Below are positions 1 through 11,109 of a stretch of DNA of 64,000 nt, in pieces; the stretch's first letter is position 1; every line of letters begins with the position of its first letter. Origin of the DNA: Pyropia haitanensis. Taxonomy: Eukaryota; Rhodophyta; Bangiophyceae; Bangiales; Bangiaceae. The position numbers were made by a program, and so were the translations under genes. Location: NCBI GenBank assembly GCA_008729055.1, contig SDUX01000003.1, positions 1,798,001 to 1,862,000 on the forward strand, written 5' to 3'. Below the pieces are notes generated by a model, which worked only from the letters and a program-made list of their open reading frames with translations, had not been told where the DNA came from and searched no databases.

Positions 1-387
1 GCGGCCGACACGTCGGGCATGCTGCGGCTGGTGTTCATGCCGTGCCGCGCGCCGCGGGCGGCGCGCCGCAGCCGCCGCCCGCCCGCCGACGCCATGCCCG
101 GCAGGGCGGCGCTCGACGCGCCGCCGCCGCCGGCGCTGCCGCTGCCGCCGCCGCCACTGCCGGCGGCGGCACCCCCCCACCCCCCTCCCACCCCCCCGCC
201 CCCCCCCCGGCGGCCGTCCGAGTCAACCTCCATCGGGTCGCCATCGTCAAAAGCCGGGTCGGCCACCCCCAGCGGCTCCTCCCCCAGCTCCCCCGCCCCC
301 GTCAGTGGCCCCGAAGACGCCGCCGCCGCCGCCGCGCCGCCACCGCCGCCCGCCGTGGCGGCGGCGGCGGCGGCGGCCGGGGACGGC

Positions 388-434
<47 letters not shown>

Positions 435-796
435 CGCCGGCCGCCCCGCCTCCCCGCCCGCCAGCCGGGGCGCCCACTCGGGCGCGCGGCTGGCCTCCCC
501 CGACGGCCGGCCGCCCCGCCACGAGCGCGCGTCGAGGCGGCGGCGGGTGGGCGGCTCCCCCCCCCGCGGGCGTCCTCCCCCTCTGGGTCGTCGTCCCCCC
601 CCCCCGGCGCCCCCCCCCGCCCAGCCCCGCCGCCGCCACCGCCGCCGACGACGGTGACGGGGACGGCGACCACGGCGCCGTCGCGATGGACGCGCGCCGC
701 CACATGCCGCCGCGGAGGGAGCGCGGCTCGGCGGCCGCGTCGGCGGGGTCCCCGCGGCCGCGGCGGCCCCGCTCTGGCGGCTCGGCGGAGCGGCTC

Positions 797-831
<35 letters not shown>

Positions 832-1038
832 CTCCCGGCCGCCGCCATGACCATTGCCGCCGCCGCCGCCGCCGCCGCCGACGCCGCCGCCGCCGCCGCC
901 GCCACCGACGCCGACGCCGGCGCTGCCGGTGGCGGCGCCAAAGTCGCTGCTCTCGCCGCCGCGGCCGCGGCGGCCGAGGCGGCCCGAGCGGCGGACGTCG
1001 AGCTGCAGGCTCCGCCGCATCGCGCGGAGGGACTCCAT
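1..1038 (-). CDS. 5' part of an unrecognised gene running off the left edge
   Basis: Minus-strand coding is suggested by two stretches with non-repetitive, acidic or mixed composition. From the ATG at 1038-1036 the frame reads MESLRAMRRSLQLDVRRSG. Near 300-190 a different frame reads GELGEEPLGVADPAFDDG and then DPMEVDSDG. That second frame stays open to base 1, ending in GMNTSRSMPDVSA. Between them lie Gly- and Arg-coding repeats and several long C-runs on the plus strand (about 557-617), so the two stretches can be joined only if run lengths are wrong or an intron is present. No domain is recognised. The product looks like a disordered, Gly-rich protein with an acidic patch. The 3' end is outside the window. 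The start choice is tentative because upstream exons cannot be excluded. Confidence 0.4.
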
Positions 1039-1359
1039 GCCGCCGCCGCTGGTGCCGCCGCCGCCGCCGCGGGCCGCCGCATCCACCCGCGCCGCGACGG
1101 GGGCGGCGGGTGGCGGGCAGCGGTCCCGCAGGGGGGGGGGGGGGGGAGGGGGGAGAGGGAGGGAGGGAGGGGGGGGGGGGGGGGTGGTTGCCCGCCGCCC
1201 GAGGTCCGGCGCGCCGACAGTGGCCGCCGCGTACCGCGGCGCGGGTGGTCCCCGCGGGGAGAGGCGGGCGCGGCCGCCCGCGCGGCGGGGCGACCCGGGG
1301 CAGGGGGGGAGGGGGCGGCGCCACTACTCCCGCCCCGGTCGTGGGCGCGCAACCGCAGC

Positions 1360-1384
1360 AAAAAAAAAAAAAACAAAAAAAAAA
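1360..1384. repeat. A-rich tract
   Basis: Fourteen A, one C, then ten A, inside otherwise GC-saturated DNA. It could be the tail of a retroposed sequence on the plus strand or a simple repeat; no target-site duplication was found by eye. Confidence 0.7.
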
Positions 1385-2025
1385 CACGCACAGGCACGCA
1401 CGCCGCAGCGGCCGTCCAGCCGCGGCGGCCGCCGCGGCGCGCGCGCACGACGCAACGGCGGCCGGCCGCCGCGCGCGGGCCGACGGCGGCACCCACCCGC
1501 CGCCGCGACGCGCGGCGGCGGCGTGCCGCGGGCGGGCCCCCCCCCCTCAGCGGCGGTCGACACGCGGTCGCGGCCCGCCGGTGGCCCGCCGCGTCATACG
1601 ACCGGGCGGCGGCCCGGCGTTGGGGGGAGGGAGGGGGGGGGGGGGCGGTGGGGGGGGGGGGGGGGGGAGGGCGGACCGCACCACCCGCGCCGTGCGCCGG
1701 CCGCGACGTGGCGGCCGCGCAGCGGCGGGTCGGCCGCCGCCGACGGCGGCACGCGCCGGCGGCGCGGCCGCGGCCGCCGCCGCCGCTGCCGGCGGCGGCG
1801 CGGGGGGGGGGGGGGGGCGGGCGGGCCCCCGCGGCGGGTCGACGCCGCCCCGCGCGGCCGCGGTCGGCCGCCGCGGCCGCCGCGGCGGCCGGCGGGGGGG
1901 GCGCCGCCGCGGCGCGGCCGCGGCGCGCCGTCGACGCGGCGCGCGGCGCGGCGGGGAGGGGGGGGGGGGGGGGGGGGCGCCGCGGCCGCCGCGGGCGTGG
2001 CGGTGGGGCCGCCGGCGGCGGCGGC

Positions 2026-2061
2026 GGCGGCCGCAGCCGCGGCGGCAGCGGCGGCGGCGGC

Positions 2062-2093
<32 letters not shown>

Positions 2094-2142
2094 CGGTGGT
2101 GGTGGTGGCGGCGGCGGTGGTGGTGGTGGTGGTGGCCACCGG
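2026..2142. repeat. GGC/GGT trinucleotide array
   Basis: Imperfect (GGC)n passing into (GGT)n. It is one of the longest mixed trinucleotide arrays in the left 4 kb and generates poly-Gly, poly-Ala or poly-Val shadows depending on frame. Confidence 0.8.
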
Positions 2143-2428
2143 CGGCGCGCGTTGGCCGACGGGTGGGGGGTGGGGGGGGGACGGCGCTCCCGCGGCGGCC
2201 GGTCGTCCGCGTCGGCTGGCGGCGCGGCGCGGCGCGGCGCGGGCGGCCGGCCGCCGGCGGGCACGACCGGCCGGCCGACGCGGGCGGCGCGGGGGGGGGG
2301 GGCGGGGGGGGGGGGGGGGGGGACGCCGCCACCGCTGCCGCGCGCACCACGCGGCGGTCCCCTCCCCCCCCGCCCGCGCCGCGCGCGGCAAGCCCGCCGC
2401 GGCGGCGAGTCGCCCCACCCGGCCGTGC

Positions 2429-2459
<31 letters not shown>

Positions 2460-2625
2460 CGCGGCCGCCGCGGGCGGTCACGCACCGCCAGCCGCGGCGG
2501 GCGCGGCGCTACCAGTGGCACCCCCCCCCCCTCCCTCCCCCCCTCCCCGCGTCCCCGCCTTGCCGCCGCCCCCGCCGGCGGTACCGCACCGCCCCCGCGC
2601 CGCCGGCAATGGCCGCCGCCCCCGC

Positions 2626-2667
<42 letters not shown>

Positions 2668-2845
2668 TGCCGCCGCCGCGCGTCGCTGCCACCGCCGCGC
2701 ACCGCCGCCGCCGCCGCCGCTGTCACCGCCGCTGCCGCTGCCGCTGCCGCCGCCGCCGCCGCCGCCGCCGCGGCCGTCTGCCAGCGGCCGTCGCGGGGCG
2801 GTGGGGCGGCGCACCCGCGCCGTCGCACGCCGCGCCCGCCGCGGG

Positions 2846-2892
<47 letters not shown>

Positions 2893-4641
2893 GGCCGCGG
2901 CCGCCGCGCAGCGGGGTGCGCGGGGGGCTCCCCCCCCCACGGGCGGGCTGGCCGCCCGCCCGCCGGCCGGCCGGCTGGCCGCCGCGCAGCCTGCTCGGTG
3001 GCCCCGCTGCCGCCGCGACGCCAGTGGCACGGGGTGGGGGAGGGGGGGGACGATGGGGGTACCCCTCTCGAGGCACGCCTGGAGGGCGGGCGGGCGGGCG
3101 GGCGGGCGCGGGCGGGCGGGAGGGCGGGGGGGGGGGGGGGGGGGGGGGGGGTGGTACGGATAGGTTCGAGGGCAGAAGAGGGGGGGGGGGAAGGGGAAGG
3201 GGGGTTGGGGGGGGGGGGGGGAATGCCCCTCGCCAGACGACCCACGCGCGGCGGCGGCGGCCGCGGCGGCGGCGGGCGACGGCGACCCAGCGGCGGCGCG
3301 GCGGTGGCGGGCGTCGGCGGCCGCCGCGGCGGGCGCGCATAGGTGTCCCAGCGTGTGGGTGCGCGGGCGCCCGGCCAATCGTAGCAGGGGGGGGGGGGAG
3401 GAGGGGGGGGGGGGGGCGCACCGCGCGTGCAAGGTGGCGGGGGGGAGTCTGCGGGGGGGGGGGGGGCGCCGCCCAGCCTGACGCAACGCCGCCACCCCCC
3501 GAGCTGACCGCCGGCCGGGGGGCGGACTGGCGACCGCCCGCCGCGCCGCCGCGGGCGGCCGTCGGTGGGCGGCGTGCCACCGCGCGGCACGCCCACCCCC
3601 CTTCACGATGGGCTTGGAAGAGGGGGGGGGGGGGGGGGGAGGCAAAGGCGCCGCGGCCGCCACCAGCGTATACCACCCCCGCCACGCCCCCCCCCCACCC
3701 CCCCCCCCCCCCACCCCAACCCCCCCCCCTCCCGCCGTTGCTGATGGTGGCCGGTTTGCCAGCGGCGCGACGGGGCGGCGGCGGCGCACGCCCCCCCCCC
3801 CCCGCCCCCCCCCCCACCTTCCCCGGCCCTACAGTGCGGCGCTGGCGGCCGGCGGGTGCCGCACACACACACTCTCAGGCGCGCGGCCACGCGGACGCCG
3901 TAGCGTTTGCCTCGCGGCCGCCCGGATAGGGGGAATGGCTGGGGGGGGCCGACGGAACGGGCGCCGTGCCACGCCGGCTGCCGAGGCGGCGCACACCAAA
4001 AAACGACGACGGGTCAGCGCCGCCGTGGGGCGGCCGGCCCGCTGGCGCCGCGCCGCCGCATGGCGGCGGTGGCCCCCCCCCTCCCCAGGCCGCCGTCATT
4101 GGGGGGCGTGGGGGGGGGGGGTGGGGTGCACGCACGGCGGCTGGGCCGCCGCTGCCGCGTCGCGCGGCACAGGAGCGCGCGCGGCGGCCGGGGTGGAGTG
4201 GGAGCGGTGTGGGAAAACGCGCGACGCGAAAACGCGCGAGCCACGCCGTCGATCGGGCGAGGGGCGCGCCGGACGCCGCGCGACCGCACACGGGGGGTGG
4301 TGGCCGCGCTTTCAGCCGCCCAGCAGAGAGGGGAGGGGGGGGGGGGGGGGGGGGGGGGGCTGCGGTGGGGGCGTGGCGGTGGGCCACGCCCGCTGGGCTA
4401 GGATGGTTCCGGCGGGGCGCGCGTCAGGCGGGGGGGTTGTGGGAATGGGTGTGACGCTGGCCAATTGTGTTGGGTGGTTGTCGGCGACCGGCGGCTGGGT
4501 GCGTGCGTGCGGCGGCGTGCCGGCGGTCGTGGTGGGGGAGGCTCCCGCCGTGGGGGGGGGCCCGTCTTGTGGAAGAAGGGGGAGCGGCGGCGGCTGGGGC
4601 GGCGGCGGTCGCGCGTCAGCTACTCTGCTATTGTCCCGGGC

Positions 4642-4710
4642 CTCTCTCTCTCTCTCTCTCTCGGTCGTTTCCCCCTGCTTCCCCTTTTTCTTTTTTTTCT
4701 TTTTTTTTTC
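4642..4710. repeat. CT microsatellite followed by T-rich tract
   Basis: About ten CT dinucleotides (4642-4662) followed within 20 bases by a C/T then nearly pure T tract to about 4710. No gene is attached to it. Confidence 0.8.
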
Positions 4711-7286
4711 TGTTCCGTTTTGCCCGGTCGGGCACCGCTTCGGGACGCTGTGGGGGGGGGTCTGCCAGCGGCGGCCCCACCGCGGCCGCCCGGCGCGTCG
4801 TCGCCGCGCGGCTTGTGCGCGCCGGAGGGGCTCGCAGCTCAGATGTCCCGAGAGCCTCGTCGCGCCGGCCCGCCGGGGCGGGCCCGCCACGCCGCTGACA
4901 GGCGCCGGCCGCGAGGGGTGCGTCTGGAGAGGCGGCCACACGGGCGTTGGGCCGCGGGGGGGGGGTGCCAGCGACCACCCACGCTACCCTCGTGGACACG
5001 AACCAGACCACGACGGGAGCGGACCTCTGAGCAAGCTATCGGTCGCCACGAGCGGCCGCGCCCCCCGCTCCTCACCCGACCGGCAATGGTTGCCGACGCA
5101 GTCGCAAAAGAACACTGGCGGGCGCCGCCGCCGCACCTCCACCAACGGCAGCGGCTGGCGATGCCGCCGCCGCACCCGCCGCCCCCCACACTCCGCCGCC
5201 GTGGCCGTGCCTCGCCCGCCCGGCGGTGCCGCGCGCCTACGTGACGGGCCCCCCCCGCTAGCTAGCGAGCTCCCCTCTGCCAGTCGCCCCGCGTGCGCCG
5301 CGCGCCCCGCCGCCATAGGAGCGGCTGTGCCGCAGCCGGCGGGCGGCGACGCGCCCCTCTGCAACGCGCCACTGAGCACCAGCCGGTCGCCGACGGTGCT
5401 GTCGCTCCCCGCCAGCCGGGGCGGCTCTCCCTTGGATTCTTTCTTCCTGTCTGTTTTTTTCCAGCGATGCGCGCCACGATCAACCAGCGCCTCCCTCTCC
5501 TCCGCGACCCGCCCGCCCCCTCCCTCCCGACCACAGTCGCCCACCAGCCTCTGGCACCAAGGGCGGGGAGGGCCACCCGCGCTCCGTCCACCCTTTGCCG
5601 TGCCCTTTCCTGGCCTTGGCCACAGAAACAAGCAGGGCGTTCCCCCCGGGCCGCGCGTCTGGACGGCCCGCCCTTCCCCGCGGCCGCGGACGCCCGCTGC
5701 GTTTGCAGGGCGTGCGGTCGCGGCGGCGCGATTGGAGGGCGGAGGTCGGGGAGGGGCGACCGCGGGGCGAGGGCCTCGCCAGCCCCCACGAGCACCAGAA
5801 ACGTGGCGGCCGGTGCAGCGCGTGGCCCAGCGCCGCGCGGCACTCTTGCATCCGGTGTTGCGGGGGCGCCGCGCGGGGGTGCACCACAGCAGCGGGGGGT
5901 GGCGGTGGCGGGGGGGGGGGGGGGCGGCGGCGCTGCTGTGGGGGCAGGGGAGGGTGCCCCCTGTGCAGACACGTCGTGGGAAAGCAGCGGGGGGGGGGGG
6001 GGGGGAGCGGGCGCCCGGCAGCCGCGGCGGGGCGCGTCGCCGCCCATGCGGCCGCGCCTCGTCAGCCGCGGGGGGTGCGGGGGGGGGGCGGCGGAGCGGC
6101 GGGGACGCGGATGCCGCGGCACGGGAGGGAGGGCAGCCGCCCAGCCAGGCCGGCCACCAGGACGGTGCCTGGGTGGCGGCGGACTTACAGTCTCGGGAAT
6201 AGGCGGCGGCGTCAACCCGTCCCCCGCCCCCCCCGCGCCCCTCCCTCCCGACGTGGCGAATGAGCAGCCCGCCCCCCCCCGCCGCGCCGCCCTCGCCGCG
6301 GTCAAGAGGAGCCGGTGCCCCCTTTTTCCGCCGTCTGCGGCGGTCGGGAGGTGCGGCGGCGCGGTGGGCGGCGGGGGAGCGGCGGCCGCGGGCGCGCCCG
6401 TCTGTCCGAGCGCCCCACACCACCGGGGGAGCGCCATCGCCACAGCGGCCGGTACGTGGCGGCCGCGGCGGGCTGGCCGCCGCCGTGTGGCCCGTGCCGC
6501 CGCCGCCGCTTGCGGAGGGGGGGTCGCCCGTGCGTTGTGTGGGTAGCGACGTTGGTTTTGTGGCACGCCGTTTTCTTCCAGCGTGGGACGTTGGTTGACC
6601 GGCGGCGGAGGGGAACGCCGCCCGCGAGGGATACGTACGTATTGTCGTCGACCCGCCCGGAGGTGGGGATGGGTGGCTGGTGCGCCTGCTGATGGAAGAG
6701 GCGTGGAGGCGTCGGAGGCCACCCGTGATCCGCGGTGCCCCCCCCCCCCCCCCACGCTCCTGCTGCCCACCTCCCTCATACGCGGGGGCACCGTGGGGGG
6801 GGGGGACGGGCACCACGCCACGTCCGCCATCGTCGAGGAGACGACGACCCCCGTCGCGGCGCGGTGACCCCGACCCCAGGCCGCCGGGAAATGGAGCGGA
6901 TACATACCAATGGCGGGGGGGGGTGGACGGCAGGGCCAGTGTCAGGCCGCGTGGGTCCCCCCCGCGCCGCTGCCGGGATATCCCCCGGCACGCGGCGCGC
7001 CCCTCGGTCGCGGTCGCCGCGGCCGGGGCGGGGGCCCCTCCTCCCCCAAACCAGCGGCGGCGGCCGGGGAGGGGCCCGCCCCGGGTGACCCGGCCGTCGC
7101 GGCTGGGGCGGGTCCCGCCGCGTGCGTCTGCTTCCGCCTGCGCGGCCTGACCGTCGGCGTCGCGCCGGGCGGCGCTCCACGGCAATGGCGCTGGGGCGAG
7201 ACAGTTGGGCGTGGCGCCCAGCCTGGCGCGCCCGTCCAGCGGGGCGTCGGGGATGGGGCCGGGCATGGCGCCCACCCGAGCGCCCT

Positions 7287-7296
7287 GCTATATAGG
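7287..7296. promoter_or_regulatory. TATA-like box
   Basis: The site reads gctatatagg and is nearly symmetric, so it could serve either strand. In this GC-rich setting a perfect TATATA is rare. No well-supported gene starts next to it; the closest candidates are a minus-strand ATG at 7266 and a plus-strand ATG at 7454. Confidence 0.3.
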
Positions 7297-8007
7297 ACCA
7301 GTGTCGGTGTCGGTGAGCGCTGCCAGTCCGCGTTCCCCGCTGTGGGTGTCGGCGGTAGCTCCCACAAGCGGCGGCGGCGTCGCGTGGGAAGGAACACTAC
7401 ACTGACCAGGGTGCGCAGCATTTGGCTGTCAGGGGTCGCGCACTACAGACGGATGCCGACAGCGGCCGCCGCCCGCGGCGGCGGCGCGCGCTTGCGCCGG
7501 CGCGTGGCCGACTGTACTGTTGTCCCCGACGGCCGACCACCCACCCGCGGCGGCGGCCGCCCGCGTCGGCCGCCCGCCGTCAAGTCGGCCGTCGCGCGGT
7601 CAACGGCAGCCGGTGGAGGGGGCGGGGAGGGGCGCGGCCGCGGTGCGCCGAGCGGCGACACCGCGGCGGGCCGCGCCGTCGCCGTGTGGTGGCAGCGCCC
7701 GCCCGCGCCGAACGCGGTGCGCCCCCGCCGCCATACCCCCTGGTCGGCACCCGCGGGCACAACCGGTCGGTCACGGGGAGCCCACTGCCGCGCCGCACGA
7801 AAGCCATCCACGAAGAGCGGGATGGAGCGGCCGACTCTCCAACTGACGGGGCTGCCAACAAAACGCCCCACGGACACGGGCGGAAATAGAAAGGGAAGGA
7901 AACAGAGAGAGTGGGAAAGAGGACTGGCCTCGGCGGTTCCATGACCATCCCGCGAGCAGATACCAGCTTTCCCCCCCCCCGCCCACCACACCACACCATA
8001 GCGACCC

Positions 8008-9822
8008 CTACAAGCCGTCGGAGGTGCCCTGCCCACCCCCAACAGCCTGCCGCTCCAGCCGTGCCGACAGGTCGGCGGCGGCAACCACTTCTGGGTTGGC
8101 GTCGCCAATCAGGTCAAAGCCGCTGCACCCCACGACCTTGACCCGCACCACCGTCCCCGGCGCGGCGGGCTGCAGCACGTGCACCACCCCGTCAATGTCG
8201 GGGGCGTCGGCGGCCGAGCGGCCGACGGCCCCCCCCCCCTCGATGCGGTCGACCAGCACGTCCAGGACAGAGCCGACGGCGGCTTCGGCCGCCTCGGCTT
8301 GGATGTCCTGCTGCAACGCGACTAGCTCGTCCCGCCGCGCGGTGGCAACGTCCGGTTCCACCGCGCCCGGCATGACGGCCGCGGGGGTGCCCTCCTCGGT
8401 CGAGTAGACAAAGACGCCGCAGCGCGAGAAGCGCTGCTCCTTGACAAACCGGACCAGCTCCCGGTGGTGCGCGTCCGTCTCGCCGGGGAAGCCGCTGATA
8501 AACGTGGACCGCAGCGTCACGCCTGGGAGGCGGGACCGGAGCTTGGCGAGGAGCTTGCGCGTGTACGCCGCGGGCGGCCGGTTCATGGCCGTGAGAATGT
8601 CTTGGGAGATGTGCTGTAGAGGCATGTCAATGTAGCACGTCACCTTGGACGTCTCGGCGAGCGTATCAATGAGCGCGTCTGACCAACCCCAGACGGTGGG
8701 GTAGGTGTAAAGGAGACGAATGAACACCACCTGCGGGTAGGCCGCGATGGCGCGGATCACGTCCTCGAGCCGCCGCCGGTCGGCCAGCCCAAAGTCCATT
8801 CCATACTGGTTGGTGTCTGTCGAGGTGGGAGCGCAAAACCGACGGAAAGAACGCACAGGCAGGTGACGCCCACAGGGACAGCAGCAGAATGACCGGTCAG
8901 TTCCTGCCACACCCTGGCACCGCCCTTCCCCTCCACCTCTCCCCCAGCACCGTGCCTTGTGGCAGCAAGGACCCGTCGTAGCGCCCCCCACGCGGTCCGC
9001 ACCACGTACCTTCGCCAATGAGATTAAACTCGACGACGCCCGCCTCGACCAGCACCCGCACCTCCTCCATCAGCGCGTCAAACGGCTTGGACCGAAAGGC
9101 CCCCCGGAAGGACGGGATGACACAAAACGAGCAGTTGTTGTTGCAGCCTTCCGCGACGCGCAGGTACGCCGAGTGCCGCGGCGTCAGCCGCTTGCGCCGC
9201 CACTCGGGGCGGAACGGCACGGTCGGCGCGCCGACGGCAACGTCGGCGGCCGCCGCGGCCGCGTCCGCCCGGTCCGCCCGCGCGACGGCGAGGAGCGCCC
9301 CAATCTTGGCGGGCAGCCCCGCGTAGTTTTCAAAGCCCACCACCGCGTCGACCTCGGGCAGCGCCGCGGCGAGCTCCCCCGCGTACCGCTGCGCCATGCA
9401 GCCCGTCACGACGAGCGCAGAGCGGCGGGGCGAGTCGCCTCGCAGCGCCGCGGCGGCGAGGATGGCCTCCACGCTCGCCCGCTTGGCGTCCTCGACAAAC
9501 GCGCACGTGTTGACAATGACGCAGTCGGCCGCGGCGGGGTCGTCAATGACCGCCAGGCCGGGGGTGGCGTCAATGTCGGCGAGGAGCACCTCCGCGTCGA
9601 CCGTGTTCTTGGCACAGCCGAGGGCGACGAGCGCGACGGTGCCGGGGCGGGGGGCGTCTAGCGCGGGGGCGGCGGCGGCGGGGGCAGGCGGCGCGCTCAC
9701 CATCCGCACCCGCCGGGTGGGGGGGGCGCGCCGGCCAGGGGGGGGGGGGAGGCGGGCAGAACGTGCCCAGCGGGCCGCCGCAGAGCGGCCACGCCCACGC
9801 CAGCCGCCGAGACAAACGCCAT
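8008..9822 (-). CDS. rimO: RimO-type radical SAM methylthiotransferase (ribosomal protein uS12), two exons
   Basis: RimO enzymes add a beta-methylthio group to a conserved Asp of ribosomal protein uS12. Exon 1 ends at 9010 and exon 2 runs 8816-8008. The 193-bp GT-AG intron splits a GAC codon and restores GEDTNQYGMDFG. Visible in order are the N-terminal cluster cysteines (GCAKN, NTCAF, TGCMAQ), the radical SAM motif CNNNCSFC (about 9148-9123), and a C-terminal TRAM domain with the RimO signature GRSAADAPDIDG. From the in-frame ATG at 9703 the protein is 500 residues, close to family size. An ATG at 9822-9820 in an accATGg context gives a leader starting MAFVSAAGVGVAALRRPAG. It joins only if the G12 run at 9738-9749 lacks one base. 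An N-terminal Phe is typical of red algal plastid transit peptides, so plastid targeting is inferred. MiaB-type tRNA enzymes are less likely because of the RimO-specific TRAM motif. Confidence 0.9.
8817..9009 (-). other. spliceosomal intron of the rimO-type gene
   Basis: Donor GTACGT after the last base of exon 1 at 9010, acceptor ACAG before 8816. The splice is supported by the conserved motif it restores. The intron argues against bacterial contamination. Confidence 0.85.
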
Positions 9823-10396
9823 GGTGATGACCCAGGGGAAGGGCGGCCGCAGCAAACTGGCAGATGAAAGCTGGATACAGGTGTCCCACGCAGCGAGAGG
9901 ATGGGAAGACCGCAAGAGAAAGGCAGCAGAGGATGTCACAGGACTGCGAGCACAGGGACGTAAGGCGCGCACAGCCGTCAGAGTCAAAGGACACACCCAG
10001 TGCAGCACAACGGCAAGGGCGACCGCCGCGCACAGCCCCGTCCTCGGCAGAGCAGGTCAGGGGCAAGAAACGGAAGACCGACGGCCGCGGCCGAGCTCTG
10101 ACGGCACGTCCGCCGGATCAACCACCGTCACGACGGCAGTACAAAATATCTCGGCCGCCAAGTGTCCAATGCGCCATGTACTTCATGGATAGGAAGCTCA
10201 ACCAGCATCTGAGCGTTCGCGCCAAGGACGGCCAGCAACGTCCGACCCGCCGCCACCGTCAAGGTTCCCCTTGTACCCCAGGCGTCGCGACGCGTCGACG
10301 CCACCCCCCCCTCACGGAACAGGTCCACACCCCACTTTGGCCACGTGCGACCGCGGCATGCGTCGTTCCCCCCCCCCCCCCCCCCCCCCCTTCCTG
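9823..10396. promoter_or_regulatory. shared upstream region of two divergent genes
   Basis: About 570 bp separate the start of the rimO-type gene (minus) from the start of the ATR-type gene (plus). The middle is less GC-rich than the flanks and includes acaaaatatc near 10140. No clear TATA box or repeat is seen. It probably holds both promoters and 5' untranslated regions. A C-run of about 20 lies just before the ATR start (10374-10390). Confidence 0.45.
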
Positions 10397-11050
10397 ATGG
10401 ATGCGCCAGATGGTGGTGGCGGCGACGGCGCGACGGTGGCGGCCGCCGCCGCGGCGGCCGCGGCCGACCCGGTCGGCGCGCCGCTGCGCGCCATCCTCCC
10501 CTCGTTGCTCGACGCGCTCGCGGCGCCGACGACGGATGCGGTGCTCGCTGCGGAGCTGTTTTCGTTGCTCCAGGTGTGTGCGTGGGGAGGGAGGTAGGGA
10601 CGGCGCTGGGGCGAGGGGCGGCTGCCGCTCGCTGTCTTTCCGCCGTGCGTACGGCGGTGGTGCCCCGTGGCTTGCGTGCCGGTTGACTTACCTGCCCCGG
10701 ACGCGTCTGCCCTTGGGCGCCCGCGCTCGATTTTCCTCCCTCCCTTGCCTGCTCTGCGTCTGGCCCGTCGCTGTCCTCGGCTCGGCTCGCCCACAGAATA
10801 CCGCCGTGCAGCGCCCCGCCTCCTTTGACGCGGTCGCCCCCCTGGTCGCGCGCCTCGTCGGCGTCCTCATCGACGGCCGCCTCCACGCCCGCCACCGCGA
10901 CGCCGCCCACACGGTCGTCGCGCTCGCCGAGGTGCTCGTCAACCGCGGCGCCGCCGCCGCCGTCACCGCGCTCGTGCGCGATGTCGCGGCCGGGGCGGTC
11001 GCCGTCGCGTCGGCGCCGGCGGCGGCGCCAGCCGACGCTGCCACCGACGC

Positions 11051-11109
<59 letters not shown>

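Larger units (their letters stand above)
1039..8007. other. repeat-rich stretch without a supportable gene
   Basis: About 7 kb of G/C homopolymers, GCC/GGC/GGT trinucleotide arrays and short A- or T-rich tracts. Very long ORFs exist on both strands and in several frames at once, which is what stop-poor GC-rich DNA gives by chance. None has a recognisable domain or a start context with consistent codon bias. From about 3,900 to 8,000 the sequence is less repetitive. A plus-strand ATG at 7454 opens a 163-codon frame about 160 bp after a TATA-like site, but its codon use is unbiased and I do not call it. Confidence 0.6.

Noticed and set aside
42..3929. Very long plus-strand ORF (1295 codons)
   Set aside because: Poly-Gly, poly-Arg and poly-Ala throughout, overlapped by equally long frames on both strands; stop-poor GC-rich repeats explain it.
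4984..7275. 763-codon minus-strand ORF
   Set aside because: Starts at a non-ATG codon, has no domain and no consistent codon bias, and competes with long frames in the other orientations.
8008..10066. Bacterial contamination, because RimO is best known from bacteria
   Set aside because: The gene has a GT-AG intron and eukaryotic start context, and sits beside an ATR-type kinase; RimO-type proteins occur in algae.
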